Below are positions 9,407 to 18,068 of a stretch of 32,321 nucleotides of DNA, in pieces. Source of the DNA: Deltaproteobacteria bacterium. Lineage in GTDB: Bacteria > Desulfobacterota > DSM-4660 > Desulfatiglandales > Desulfatiglandaceae. The stretch lies in the NCBI GenBank assembly GCA_022340265.1, contig JAJDOH010000153.1, positions 1 to 32,321 of the forward strand. The letters are read 5' to 3'. The notes beneath the pieces are model-generated. The model searched no databases. It was not told the DNA's origin and saw nothing but the letters and a program-made list of their open reading frames with translations. The translations under genes and the position numbers were made by a program. Each line of letters opens with the position of its first letter. The first letter of the stretch is position 1.

Positions 9407-9430
9407 GACCCGCCGCTATGGCGGCGGGTC
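9407..9430. terminator. GC-rich hairpin between convergent genes
   Basis: GACCCGCCGC (9407-9416) and GCGGCGGGTC (9421-9430) form a perfect 10-bp stem with loop TATG. It sits between the kinase stop and the msrB stop, the expected place for a shared terminator. No U-tract follows on either strand, so termination may be weak or may depend on other factors. Confidence 0.55.
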
Positions 9431-9440
9431 ATGGACACCA

Positions 9441-10022
9441 CTATTTCCCGTTGAAAAAATGATTCTTGAATTCCGGATAACCTTCTTTTTCAAGGTCCTC
9501 CACGGGTACAAATCGTAGTGATGCCGAATTGATGCAATATCTCAAACCCGTGGGCGCCGGGCCGTCCGGAAAAACATGGCCCAGGTGAGAATCCCCATGT
9601 TTGCTGCGCACTTCCGTGCGAACCATGAACAGGGTTCGGTCTTCTATTTCTACAACATTTTCAGGCACCAGCGGTCGGATAAAGCTGGGCCAACCGGTGC
9701 CTGATTTGAATTTCTCGCGGGAACTGAAAAGCGGTTCACCCGACACCACATCCACATATATCCCCACCCTTTTGTTATCCCAATATTCATTATCAAAAGG
9801 GGGCTCCGTTCCGTCACGCTGAGTGACCTTGTATTGCAGGGGTGTCAGTCTCTTCTTTAATTCCGCCTGCGAAGGTTTTGCATATTTCCCGCCGACCTTT
9901 TTGTCTGTAAAATCGAGGACCTCTTTGTTCCAATGACTCTCGATAGACTGATCACAGGACTGTAATACCGCGAAAGACGCTCCAGCTATCGCGAGCGACA
10001 AAATGAATAACATGGTTTTCAT
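9441..10022 (-). CDS. msrB: Peptide-methionine (R)-S-oxide reductase, exported lipoprotein form
   Basis: The product is 193 residues. An N-terminal hydrophobic helix ends in the lipobox-like LQSC (Cys23), so a membrane-anchored, extracytoplasmic enzyme is likely. The MsrB fold is shown by [18 protein letters not shown] and [11 protein letters not shown], with catalytic Cys163. The two CxxC pairs that bind zinc in many MsrB proteins are absent. Besides Cys23 no second cysteine is present, so the usual intramolecular resolving cysteine is missing and reduction must use an external thiol or a partner protein. ATG 10022 has an AAGGAGA site about 7 nt upstream. It repairs oxidised methionine in envelope proteins, which makes sense for an anaerobe exposed to oxygen. 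Confidence 0.92.
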   Translation of the reverse strand: MKTMLFILSLAIAGASFAVLQSCDQSIESHWNKEVLDFTDKKVGGKYAKPSQAELKKRLTPLQYKVTQRDGTEPPFDNEYWDNKRVGIYVDVVSGEPLFSSREKFKSGTGWPSFIRPLVPENVVEIEDRTLFMVRTEVRSKHGDSHLGHVFPDGPAPTGLRYCINSASLRFVPVEDLEKEGYPEFKNHFFNGK

Positions 10023-10321
10023 AATATGGTCTCCTTATCAAAAAAAGGTTTGCATTTACGATGCGCTCAAATTTTCGGGTGGCGGGTCAACAGCCTCCAC
10101 CCCTTTCAACCAAAATAACCATGAAAACGGAAGAAGTTATCACGAAAGGTTCAAATTTCAGTCACAAGAAACACGAGGAGAGCTGCGCTTTGAGGTCAAG
10201 ACCTTCGAACCGTGTTTCAATTTAAACCTTGAGTTTACGTTGGCAAGTTGTGATAATGGATGGATGAAATGGGTCCTGCCAGATGGGAAGACCTCCAAGA
10301 ATATGCAATGGCGGTGAACGG
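10023..10321. other. Intergenic stretch with no supportable gene
   Basis: This 299-bp stretch lies between the msrB start and the DUF3795 gene and must hold the divergent promoters of both. A plus-strand reading frame of 104 codons (10003-10317) crosses it, but it overlaps the msrB start, lacks a ribosome site and shows no recognisable motif. No clear promoter boxes or repeats were found by eye. Confidence 0.5.
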
Positions 10322-10846
10322 ATGACAACAAAAAAGAAGTTGCAACCGAACAAGAAACTCGCTGCCGTCTGTGGCCTGTTCTGTCCCGCCTGTACGCTTT
10401 ATATCGGCACAACGGAAAACGAGCCGCAACGGTTGACGGCTGTTGCAGAGGTTTACAATACACCACCTGAAGTATGGGAATGTCACGGGTGTCGATCTGA
10501 AAAGCGCAGCTACTTCTGCAAGAATAAATGCAAAATGGTGGATTGTGCCAAAGAAAAAGGCATCGACTTTTGTGTGGAATGCGAAGAATACCCCTGTGAT
10601 GAATTGCGAGAGTTCAAGGAGCTACGTCCCCATCGAATCGAACTGTGGGAAAACCAGGAGCGGATCAAAGAGGTGGGTTACGTCAAATGGTATGAAGAAA
10701 TGCTGGCGCACTACGCCTGTCCCCAGTGCGGGGCCATCAACTCCACCTACGATCTCAAATGCCGTTCATGCGGAACAGAACCCAGTTGCACCTATGTGGA
10801 GCGGCACAAAAATGAGATCCTTTCCTATTTGTTAAAAAAGCAGTGA
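10322..10846 (+). CDS. DUF3795 cysteine-rich protein with C-terminal zinc ribbon
   Basis: ATG 10322 starts a 174-residue protein; an earlier in-frame start at 10283 has no better support. The first part has the DUF3795 signature: CGLFCPACTLYIG near residue 18, then WECHGCRSE and FCVECEEYPC, with many further cysteines. The last third carries a separate zinc-ribbon-like pair, CPQCG and CRSCG. The family is common in anaerobic bacteria and archaea, and its function is not established; metal or Fe-S binding is inferred from the cysteines. Its stop overlaps the GTG of a 47-codon reading frame (GTGA at 10843-10846). Confidence 0.82.
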   Translation: MTTKKKLQPNKKLAAVCGLFCPACTLYIGTTENEPQRLTAVAEVYNTPPEVWECHGCRSEKRSYFCKNKCKMVDCAKEKGIDFCVECEEYPCDELREFKELRPHRIELWENQERIKEVGYVKWYEEMLAHYACPQCGAINSTYDLKCRSCGTEPSCTYVERHKNEILSYLLKKQ

Positions 10847-10986
10847 AGCCAAAGGAAAAAACTGAAAAGGACCCCATACAACGCAGGGATCTGTTCAAGG
10901 AATTGCATCGAAAGGTGGCGGAATTCAGCGGCAATCCATTTTATGCCCTGATGATGGACAGTTTCATGTTAAAAAGGCAAGAATAG
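10843..10986 (+). CDS. Small protein (47 aa) translationally coupled to DUF3795
   Basis: GTG 10843 overlaps the TGA of the DUF3795 gene in GTGA, and the frame stays open to TAG 10984-10986. The product is basic at the start and ends FSGNPFYALMMDSFMLKRQE, with a plausible amphipathic helix RDLFKELHRKVAEF before it. The stop-start overlap and non-random composition favour a real gene. No family is recognised. Its 3' end overlaps the convergent hydrolase gene by 23 bp. It could instead be a chance frame or a decayed C-terminal extension of the DUF3795 protein. Confidence 0.5.
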   Translation: MKPKEKTEKDPIQRRDLFKELHRKVAEFSGNPFYALMMDSFMLKRQE

Positions 10987-11815
10987 CGCGATCCCGAACC
11001 TCATTTTCCCCAAAGATGATGGAATAATGGTTCATACCCGGCAGATCAACGGATTTTGCATCGGCTATTTCTTGCACCATCCGGTTTGCGTCTTCCGCAG
11101 GCAAAACCATATCCTCTTCCGAGAGAATCCCTTCGGTTGCCCGCAAAATCAACACCGGACAGGCAATCTTCGGGTACATCAGCGACGCGTCAAATAAGCG
11201 AATGTTGGAAACCTCCTCCCGAATGGGGCCCACCGGGGTTCGGGCTCTTACACCACCTTCCGTCTCTTCGACTTCGTAACGGAAATAATTTTCCAGAAAC
11301 CCGGTCCAGGGTTGTAGAAACGGTGCCTGTTTCAGGGGCGCCGTGTAGTCTTCGTAAGAGGGGAAAACCTGCCCGAGCCGGTCAATGGAAGGTTTGATGG
11401 CCTGCTCGATCTTGTCCCAGCGGGAACTGGAGAGATGACCGGCACCGTCCACAAGGATCAGTTTTTTAACCCGGTGGGGATACCGTACGGCAAAGGCTAA
11501 AGAGACATAGGCACCCAGTGAATGGCCCATGAGCGTGATTGTTTCCAAATCCTGATCTTCCAAAACGCCCTGCACGTCCCGCGCATGCTGATCGATGGAA
11601 TACCCGGTTGGCGGTTTGTCCGAATGCCCCCTGCCCCGCAAATCCATGGCCAGGACTCGAAAATCGGGCACCAGCCCCGAAACGATTCGATCCCAGCAAC
11701 GGCAATTAGCCGAAAGACCGTGGATGCAGAGGATATTGTCCCCCCTTCCTTCCCAAATGGCCAGTTGGATTTCAAGCCCGTCACCCTTAGCCTTTTTCAT
11801 GGTCGGTTCGGTCAT
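10964..11815 (-). CDS. Alpha/beta-hydrolase (last gene of the minus-strand cluster)
   Basis: The product is 283 residues. The alpha/beta-hydrolase fold is shown by the oxyanion-hole motif HG (32-33), DLRGRGHS near 58, nucleophile S99 in GHSLGA, and the C-terminal catalytic histidine H263 in GMNHYS. ATG 11815 has AAGGAG about 9 nt upstream. There is no signal peptide, so it is cytoplasmic. The substrate is not fixed by sequence; an ester or acyl-CoA thioester, or a meta-cleavage-type C-C bond, are all possible in this family. It ends the cluster 32 bp after another hydrolase, and its end overlaps the convergent 47-codon frame. No terminator hairpin is visible after it. Confidence 0.85.
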   Translation of the reverse strand: MTEPTMKKAKGDGLEIQLAIWEGRGDNILCIHGLSANCRCWDRIVSGLVPDFRVLAMDLRGRGHSDKPPTGYSIDQHARDVQGVLEDQDLETITLMGHSLGAYVSLAFAVRYPHRVKKLILVDGAGHLSSSRWDKIEQAIKPSIDRLGQVFPSYEDYTAPLKQAPFLQPWTGFLENYFRYEVEETEGGVRARTPVGPIREEVSNIRLFDASLMYPKIACPVLILRATEGILSEEDMVLPAEDANRMVQEIADAKSVDLPGMNHYSIIFGENEVRDRAILAFLT

Positions 11816-11847
11816 GAATACATCGCTCCTTCAGAAATTGGAAATGA

Positions 11848-12630
11848 CTATTTTAAAAAACCTTTGATCAGCGAACAGATGGTATCGATTTTTTCCAAAA
11901 TGGCGCCGTGGCCTGCCTCGGGGATGCATACGATCCGGGAATTCGCCATTTCCCTGCTCATCCAGGTCATCTGCTCATGAGGCGTAATGATGTCCTCCTG
12001 GGCCGCAATCAAAAGTGACGGATGCCGGATATTGGAGATCTCGTTTCTGATATCCCAGTGGGTATTGGAAGATGCCAGTCGGATAAAGGCGTCAAACCAT
12101 TCCCGGGTCAGATATTCTTTGAAAACCTGCCGTCTGGCATGCAGCCAGTCGTAGTGCTCGTTATAAAATTTCCGTGAATAGATGGGAATGAGCGCCAGAT
12201 CAAAAAAGGCTTCACCATCGTAGAGCCCGGCGGCCCGTCTCCACATATCACCCATGGAGCGCAGATATTGATCCACATGGGCTGCCGTGTTGGCCAGAAC
12301 CAGGCGATTAACCATCTCAGGGTGTTTAAGTGCCGCAATCATGGCCACCTGTCCCCCATAGGAGACCCCGAAAAGGTCTGTTCTTTCAATATTCAGATGG
12401 TCCAGCAAATTTTTCAGATCTTCCCCATGAATGCTGATATCATACCCTTCCTCCAGCCGCGCCGACTGTCCCTGGTCGCGCATGTCGTAGACAATGACCT
12501 GAAAATGGTCTTTTAAAAGGGGAATATGCTCAGCCCAGCTGAGAGTGTTCATCATAATACCGTTTAGAAGAACGAGGGGTGCTCCTTCGCCGTGAATTTC
12601 GTAGTAGATACCAGGGTTTTCAAGAAACAT
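11848..12630 (-). CDS. Alpha/beta-hydrolase
   Basis: ATG 12630 (starting MFLENPG) is preferred because AAAGGTG lies 6 nt upstream. An in-frame ATG at 12654 would overlap phaC and has no ribosome site. The 260-residue product has the nucleophile elbow GVSYGG, an acid residue in AAQEDIITP, and the terminal catalytic histidine in EAGHGAIL. It lies 5 bp after phaC, which suggests tight coupling. A role in releasing or trimming hydroxyacyl esters connected with PHA is possible from position alone. It is not a close relative of recognised PHA depolymerases as far as I can see. Confidence 0.85.
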   Translation of the reverse strand: MFLENPGIYYEIHGEGAPLVLLNGIMMNTLSWAEHIPLLKDHFQVIVYDMRDQGQSARLEEGYDISIHGEDLKNLLDHLNIERTDLFGVSYGGQVAMIAALKHPEMVNRLVLANTAAHVDQYLRSMGDMWRRAAGLYDGEAFFDLALIPIYSRKFYNEHYDWLHARRQVFKEYLTREWFDAFIRLASSNTHWDIRNEISNIRHPSLLIAAQEDIITPHEQMTWMSREMANSRIVCIPEAGHGAILEKIDTICSLIKGFLK

Positions 12631-12635
12631 CCGAT

Positions 12636-13700
12636 TCACCTTTCTTTGATCCATCCCACGATTTTGGGGATAATGGTTTTATAGGACGTGCTTCCCACAA
12701 AGATCCCCACATGCCCCGTGTCCACCCCCAAGGTTGTAACATCTTTCGATCCCACCGCTTTGGAAAGGGGTTTGGCGGAAGCTGGCGGTGCCAGGTAATC
12801 ATTTTTGCCAAAAACATTTAAGAGCGGACATGTAATATTGTGGAGATCCACCCTTTGACCTCCCAGAACGAGGCGGTTCTGTATGAGGAGGTTCTGCTGC
12901 AGCAGGTCTCTGATCCATTCCCGAAAAGCCTCTCCCGCCATATCAGGACTGTCAAATATCCATTTTTCCATGCGGAGGAAAGTGCTCACCTGTTTCGGAT
13001 CTTCTACCATATCCAGAAACTGGACATATTTGTTGACCGTGGCAACCGGCACCACCAGCAAATAGAGGATATTGGCCAAGTCTCCCGGCAGGTTACCCAT
13101 CCCTTCACCCAGTTGATCCAAATTAAAGCCCCGGGCCCACAGGAAGAGCCCCGCATCATCAATGTCGAAGCGGGTCGGCGTGGCCAGGGTGACGAGGTTT
13201 TGAACCTTTTCAGGATGAAGTGCTGTGTACATCACCGAGAAGGTGCCCCCCATGCAGACACCCATGAGATTGATTTTTTCAATTGAAGGGGTTTGAGCCA
13301 GGATCCACTCGACCGCATTATCCAGATATCCATTCACATAATCATCCAGGTTAAGGAAGCGGTCCGCACCGGTGGGATAGCCCCAGTCAATGAGATACAC
13401 ATCCACACCTTCATTGAGCAGGTTCTCGATAAAACTCCTCCCCGGTTCCAGATCCAGCATAATGTGCCGGTTGATGAGCGCATAGACGATCAAAACGGGC
13501 GTGGCGTGCACATCCTCCTTTTCCCTCCGGCCTTCATAATGAAGAAGCCGCATCTTGTCTTCCCGGTACACAACCTCCGCCGGGGTCGTGGCGACCCGGT
13601 AATCGAGATCACTTGTAAGCACTTGGCCCGCTTGAAGAATTTTTTCCGGAAATTCCTTCAGATCCTGCGCAATGCTTTTGATTATTTTCTCGTAAGACAT
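12636..13700 (-). CDS. phaC: Class III poly(3-hydroxyalkanoate) synthase catalytic subunit
   Basis: ATG 13700 (MSYEKI) gives 354 residues, matching class III PhaC (about 355). Longer in-frame starts at 13718 and 13784 would overlap phaE. The lipase-like box is GVCMGG with nucleophile C149. The acid D301 (GKNDYLAPP) and H330 (DTGHVG) complete the triad at almost the same positions as in the Allochromatium enzyme. The conserved VYLIDWGYP strand is also present. The enzyme polymerises (R)-3-hydroxyacyl-CoA at the surface of storage granules and needs PhaE. phaE lies directly upstream (4 bp gap). The ribosome site AAGGA is very close to the ATG, so efficient start may rely on coupling with phaE. 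Confidence 0.95.
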   Translation of the reverse strand: MSYEKIIKSIAQDLKEFPEKILQAGQVLTSDLDYRVATTPAEVVYREDKMRLLHYEGRREKEDVHATPVLIVYALINRHIMLDLEPGRSFIENLLNEGVDVYLIDWGYPTGADRFLNLDDYVNGYLDNAVEWILAQTPSIEKINLMGVCMGGTFSVMYTALHPEKVQNLVTLATPTRFDIDDAGLFLWARGFNLDQLGEGMGNLPGDLANILYLLVVPVATVNKYVQFLDMVEDPKQVSTFLRMEKWIFDSPDMAGEAFREWIRDLLQQNLLIQNRLVLGGQRVDLHNITCPLLNVFGKNDYLAPPASAKPLSKAVGSKDVTTLGVDTGHVGIFVGSTSYKTIIPKIVGWIKER

Positions 13701-13704
13701 ATCC

Positions 13705-14409
13705 TTATCTGTGCGCATCGGCCAGAGACGCTTCAAGGGCCTGGACTTTTTGGTTGAGGTTCTCGATCCGGACCTCGTGATCACGAATAACCGAAGCCTG
13801 CTGCCGCATCTTTCTTTTCAGTTCGTAAATACCCCGGTACACATCTTCCATTTCCCTGGAGGTGGGAATCGATAAGGATTTCAAAAAAATATCGTTCACG
13901 ATATCGGCCTTTTTTTTGAAATTCAGGTATTTTTCGACCACATCCACCACCATCTGAACACCTTCGGGAGACTTGATGTGGGCATCGTATTTTTCGTCTA
14001 AAAGGCTCACGGCCGCGTCATAAATCTCTCTGGCGCTCTTGAAATCTTCGCCGGTACCGTCCTTCTCCTTAACCGTTCGCATCAGTTCTTCAAAGGCATC
14101 TTTTAATGGGATATTAAATTTAATGGTGAAGTCACCTAGAGCCAACAAGAATCGATTAAAAGCATCCGTTGCAGCCATGGCCTGCTGAAAGGATTCCCTG
14201 GTAATACCGAACTGAGGGGTTTTGAAGAATCTCCCCACACTCTCTTCGTAAAATGAAAAAGTGCGCCGGGTCATGTCGTGATAGATGTCTTTTAAGGTTG
14301 CATCGGTCTCAGTCCCGTCATCCCTGGCGCTGAACGCCTCCATTGCGGCATTCATGAATCCCGTATAGATTTCCCCGCTCTTGATTATTTTCTCCATGAT
14401 ATCAATCAT
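13705..14409 (-). CDS. phaE: Class III PHA synthase subunit PhaE
   Basis: The product is 234 residues and largely helical. The C-terminal part has the PhaE hallmark IPTSREMEDVYRGIYELK (PTxRE followed by a helix), then a coiled coil near 205-230. The middle contains aromatic-rich helices (FYEESVGRFFKTPQFG) as in other PhaE proteins. The family is poorly conserved, but its position immediately before phaC makes the call firm. PhaE binds PhaC and is needed for its activity. The gene overlaps the acyl-CoA synthetase by 8 bp; a second start, ATG at 14397, would remove the overlap. Confidence 0.9.
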   Translation of the reverse strand: MIDIMEKIIKSGEIYTGFMNAAMEAFSARDDGTETDATLKDIYHDMTRRTFSFYEESVGRFFKTPQFGITRESFQQAMAATDAFNRFLLALGDFTIKFNIPLKDAFEELMRTVKEKDGTGEDFKSAREIYDAAVSLLDEKYDAHIKSPEGVQMVVDVVEKYLNFKKKADIVNDIFLKSLSIPTSREMEDVYRGIYELKRKMRQQASVIRDHEVRIENLNQKVQALEASLADAHR

Positions 14410-15925
14410 TTAATATCTTACCGTATTCTTCCTTGAGAATGAACTTCTGAACTTTCCCGGAAGCGGGTGTTCTGGGAAGCGCGTCCACTACCACCAGATA
14501 TTTGGGACGCTTGAATTTCCCCAACCGGTCTTCCAGGTGATCCAGCAAATCCGAAAGTGTGAGCGTCTTGCCGGGCTTCAACTCCACGATGGCTTTGCCC
14601 ACTTCACCCCATTTTGGGTCCGGTACACCGATGACCGCCGAACCTATAACGGCCGGATGCGTTTCGATGGCCCGTTCGATTTCCGCCGGGTATATGTTGG
14701 CACCTCCGGAAATAATCATATCCTTGAGCCTTCCCACAATGGCCATATGTCCGTCGGAATCGATCTTGCCCAGGTCCCCCGTATGAAACCATCCATCAAT
14801 GATCGCTTTTTCCGTGGTTCCAGGCTTATTGAGGTAACCCGCGCACACGTTGGGACCTTTCAGAAGAATTTCCCCTTCCTCGCCCTGAAGGACCTCCCCA
14901 CCGTCAGGCCCCACCAGCTTCACATCCAGATAGGGCATGGGGTGTCCGATGGTGCCCAGCTTGCCGTTGGCCAGAAAGCAGTTTGGACCGACCTCCGTAA
15001 GACCGTAGCCTTCCCGGATATGAACCGATTTCTGCGCTTTAAAAGCGTTAAAGATGGTTTCACCGAGAGGTGCACCGCCCGAGACCATGAAGCGAACCTT
15101 TGAAAAGTCGGTGTCGGCGAATTTGGATGAATCCATGAGCATTTGAAACATGGTGGGCACGCCGAAAAAAACCGTTACCCCCTCATTTTGGATCAGATCA
15201 AGGATCAGGTCCGCATCAAAAGATTGAATCAGGATGTTAACCCCCCGGCTGAGAAAAATGGGGAGGGTAAAGACGTTCCAGCCGGCCGTGTAGAACATGG
15301 CCGCGTGCAGAATGGTCTTGTCGCCCGGCCTTAAACCCCATCCTGCAATGGTGTTGAAGGCATTCCAAGTCAGCATACCGTGGGTGAGCAGCACCCCTTT
15401 CGGAAGACCCGTGGTGCCCGAGGTGTAGATAATCAGTTGAGGGTCATCAGCCTGAATCTCCACCTCCCGGAGGGGGCCGGTGGGAAGAGAATCCCAGATT
15501 TCCGGCAGAGAAACGCCGATGGTACGGTCCGGGTCCAGGCAAACATAATGGGGAACGCTGATGTCCGCCTTCAGGGCGGCCACCACTTCCTGATGCTGCC
15601 GGTCAAAAAAGATGGCCTTTGGCGTGCTATCCTCCAGAAAATAGATAAACTCTCCTCTGGCCAGACGGAAATTCAGCGGAACCAGAACAGCACCCAGACG
15701 GCTGAGGGCAAGGAAGAGAGTGATGTATTCCGTTCGGTTGAACGACAGGCAGGCCACACGATCCCCTTTTGCAATCCCCAGTTCCCCGCGCAGAAAATGG
15801 GCCATACGGCTGGATTCCTGCAGAAGCGCCCCATAGGTATAACGCCGCTTGGTGATGGCATCCACAAGGGCTTCACTGCCCGCAAAAGCCCGTCCCCAGC
15901 GGCCGATACAGTCTCCGTAGATCAT
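14402..15925 (-). CDS. Acyl-CoA synthetase (AMP-forming), PHA-linked
   Basis: The product is 507 residues, typical for the family. The phosphate-binding loop IIYTSGTTGLPKG is near 165-177, GYGLTEVGP follows, then the hinge region DGWFHTGDLGKIDSDG, and the catalytic lysine K491 in TPASGKVQKF. It adenylates a carboxylic acid and transfers it to CoA. The sequence is of the long-chain or aryl-acid type, and the exact acid cannot be given. ATG 15925 follows a GAGGT site. It lies 24 bp after livM and overlaps phaE, thus joining the transport genes to the PHA genes. It is a distinct paralogue of the synthetase at 20957-22483. Confidence 0.93.
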   Translation of the reverse strand: MIYGDCIGRWGRAFAGSEALVDAITKRRYTYGALLQESSRMAHFLRGELGIAKGDRVACLSFNRTEYITLFLALSRLGAVLVPLNFRLARGEFIYFLEDSTPKAIFFDRQHQEVVAALKADISVPHYVCLDPDRTIGVSLPEIWDSLPTGPLREVEIQADDPQLIIYTSGTTGLPKGVLLTHGMLTWNAFNTIAGWGLRPGDKTILHAAMFYTAGWNVFTLPIFLSRGVNILIQSFDADLILDLIQNEGVTVFFGVPTMFQMLMDSSKFADTDFSKVRFMVSGGAPLGETIFNAFKAQKSVHIREGYGLTEVGPNCFLANGKLGTIGHPMPYLDVKLVGPDGGEVLQGEEGEILLKGPNVCAGYLNKPGTTEKAIIDGWFHTGDLGKIDSDGHMAIVGRLKDMIISGGANIYPAEIERAIETHPAVIGSAVIGVPDPKWGEVGKAIVELKPGKTLTLSDLLDHLEDRLGKFKRPKYLVVVDALPRTPASGKVQKFILKEEYGKILND

Positions 15926-15949
15926 GGTTCATTACCTCATATCTGCATT

Positions 15950-17044
15950 TCAGGTTTCAGTTCTCTTTTGGGCCATCCGTTCCTTTACCGATCCGATGAC
16001 ACCCCTTGGGAAAAAAATGACCACCAGAATGAAAAGGATACCGAACAGGAGGAGCCATCGCTCCAGGATATTGTGCAGCAGCACGGCATCGGGAAACAGA
16101 TCTTTTGCCAGATGCTCCAGATCGGGAAGGAAGGTCTGCGTTATCTTCAAAAAGGCGGCACCGATGATTCCGCCGTAAAGGGTTCCCATGCCGCCGATGA
16201 TGACCATCAGCAGCACATCCAGCATAATGGTCATGACCCCAAGGCTCGACTCGGGATTCACGTATTCCATCCACATGGCATACAACCCGCCGATGAGAGC
16301 GGCCATAACGCAGCCAAATGTGATGGAGATGCTCTGATAAATGAAGGTCCGGTTGCCCAGGGCCTCCGCACGCTGGGCGTTGTCCCGAATGGCCTGAAGC
16401 ACACGACCCAGGGGAGAATGGGTGAACCGGAGCATGGCCATAAAAAGTGCCGTACAGGAGAACAGGATGAAATAGTAGGTGATCACTTTGCCGGTAATCT
16501 CGATCCCCATAAAATCTCCCAAGGAAAAGGCAACCGAAAAAATCCCCGGCGACATGAAGCTGATGCCGTCTTCACCCCCCGTAAGTCCGCTCAGTTTGGT
16601 GGCAAGCACGATAGCAAGTTCCGCAATGGCCAGGGTGATCATGGCAAAAAAGATGGCTTTTACCCGAAGCGTGAGAAGACTGATCAGCAACGCCAGAATC
16701 CCTGCAAACACGGCCGCCGCCGCAAAACCCAAGGCCAGGTTGGCGTAGGAGGGCATGCCGTACTTGCCCATGAAAAAGGCCATGCAGTAGGCACCCATGC
16801 CGAAGAACATGCCATGCCCGAAGGAAAGAATTCCCGTGTACCCCAGAAGAATATCAAAGCTGGCCACCAGTGCTCCGAATATGATGATCTGGACGGCCAG
16901 ATCGACGGTCTTGAAGGAAGGGAACAGAAACGGCACGAGGAGAAAGAGGACCAGGAGGCCGATCTTGAGAAAAAAACTTCCCCTGCGGTACTGTTTTCTT
17001 TTTTCCTCCATGTGGAACAACTGAACCGGTGTGGCTTCTGCCAT
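15950..17044 (-). CDS. livM: Liv-type ABC transporter permease LivM
   Basis: The product is 364 residues. A polar N-terminal tail of about 25 residues precedes eight or more membrane helices. The LivM core is visible in LLGYTGILSFGHGMFFGMGAY (split over helix 3), the FFAMITLAIAE helix, and SPLGRVLQAIRDNAQRAEALG, the cytoplasmic loop that contacts the ATPases. It pairs with LivH to form the channel. It lies 13 bp after livH. Family members import branched-chain amino acids, but related systems carry amides, urea or aromatic and fatty acids. Confidence 0.95.
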   Translation of the reverse strand: MAEATPVQLFHMEEKRKQYRRGSFFLKIGLLVLFLLVPFLFPSFKTVDLAVQIIIFGALVASFDILLGYTGILSFGHGMFFGMGAYCMAFFMGKYGMPSYANLALGFAAAAVFAGILALLISLLTLRVKAIFFAMITLAIAELAIVLATKLSGLTGGEDGISFMSPGIFSVAFSLGDFMGIEITGKVITYYFILFSCTALFMAMLRFTHSPLGRVLQAIRDNAQRAEALGNRTFIYQSISITFGCVMAALIGGLYAMWMEYVNPESSLGVMTIMLDVLLMVIIGGMGTLYGGIIGAAFLKITQTFLPDLEHLAKDLFPDAVLLHNILERWLLLFGILFILVVIFFPRGVIGSVKERMAQKRTET

Positions 17045-17057
17045 TGCGCCTACCTCG

Positions 17058-18047
17058 CTACTTGCCGGCCTGAAACAAGCCGGTGGGCCGAATGAGAAGA
17101 ATGATGATCATGATGAGAACGTTTGCCCCGGCGGCCGCCCAGGGGACCAGGTATGCCACATAGTTGTAACTGAGGCCCACGATCAACGCCCCCACGAGAG
17201 AACCGGTCACGCTGCCCAGGCCCCCGATAATCACCACAATGAATGCGAAAAGAAGATAGGTTCCGCCCATGTCCGGGTATACCTGAAGGCTGAAAACGCT
17301 CATGGCCACCCCACCCAGCGCCGCCAGTCCCGCCCCCGCGGCAAAAACCCCCGTAAAGAGCAGATAGATGTTGTGCCCCATGGCCTGAACCATGTCCCGA
17401 TCCTCAACGCCGGCGCGAACAATGGTCCCCAATTTGGTTTTTTTGAGGATGAGCTGGATCGCGCCATAGACCACAGCACCCATGAAAATACAGATGATGC
17501 GGTAACGGCTGATGATAACGTCCAATATGTCCCAGTTGCCCGAAAAGGTTTGCGGAACGGTCATCACCTCATCGTTGGGCCCCCAGAATACGCGGATCAA
17601 CTCCACCAGAACAATGGTTGAACCAAAAGTGATCAGAATCTGAAAAAGGTGGTTGCCATAGACCCTTTTCACCACCACCCTTTCAAGAATAATGCCCAGA
17701 ACGGCCACCGTCACCATTGCAGCGGCGATGGCAACGAAAAAGACCAGAATGTTTTTGCTAACGGAGTCGGCCTCCACCCATTTCATCAGGAGTTGAAAGA
17801 CCGTAAACCCCACATAGGCGCCCCATGCAAACAGGGCTCCATGGGCAAAGTTTAAAACATCCATCAGGCCAAAAATGATACTGACGCCGGAAGCCACCAA
17901 AAAGAGCAGCATTCCCATGGCCAGGCCGGCAATGGTCAGCGTCAGATAGATCTTTGGTGGTATCTGAAGAAGGGGCAACAGAAAAAGAACCCCCGCGCCC
18001 GCCATGGTAAGCTCCTGACTCCAACGCTTGAATACGGTTTCACCCAT
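17058..18047 (-). CDS. livH: Liv-type ABC transporter permease LivH
   Basis: The product is 329 residues with about eight membrane helices. LivH features are the start of the domain GLAMGMLLFLVASGVSIIFG, then MDVLNFAHGALFAWGAYVGF, and the ATPase-contact loop GTIVRAGVEDRDMVQAMG. The late segment FAFIVVIIGGLGSVTGSLVG is the conserved pore helix of the family. It lies 21 bp after livF and 13 bp before livM. A long first region (about 30 residues) before the first canonical helix includes an extra hydrophobic span. Confidence 0.95.
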   Translation of the reverse strand: MGETVFKRWSQELTMAGAGVLFLLPLLQIPPKIYLTLTIAGLAMGMLLFLVASGVSIIFGLMDVLNFAHGALFAWGAYVGFTVFQLLMKWVEADSVSKNILVFFVAIAAAMVTVAVLGIILERVVVKRVYGNHLFQILITFGSTIVLVELIRVFWGPNDEVMTVPQTFSGNWDILDVIISRYRIICIFMGAVVYGAIQLILKKTKLGTIVRAGVEDRDMVQAMGHNIYLLFTGVFAAGAGLAALGGVAMSVFSLQVYPDMGGTYLLFAFIVVIIGGLGSVTGSLVGALIVGLSYNYVAYLVPWAAAGANVLIMIIILLIRPTGLFQAGK

Positions 18048-18068
18048 TGGCAGCTGCTCCTCTTTTAA

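Noticed and set aside
10003-10317. 104-codon plus-strand frame between msrB and the DUF3795 gene
   Set aside because: It overlaps the msrB start on the other strand, has no ribosome site and no recognised motif.
15380-17095. 571-codon plus-strand frame
   Set aside because: It runs antisense across the acyl-CoA synthetase and livM genes, and its product is a low-complexity His/Gln/Lys-rich chain with no motifs.
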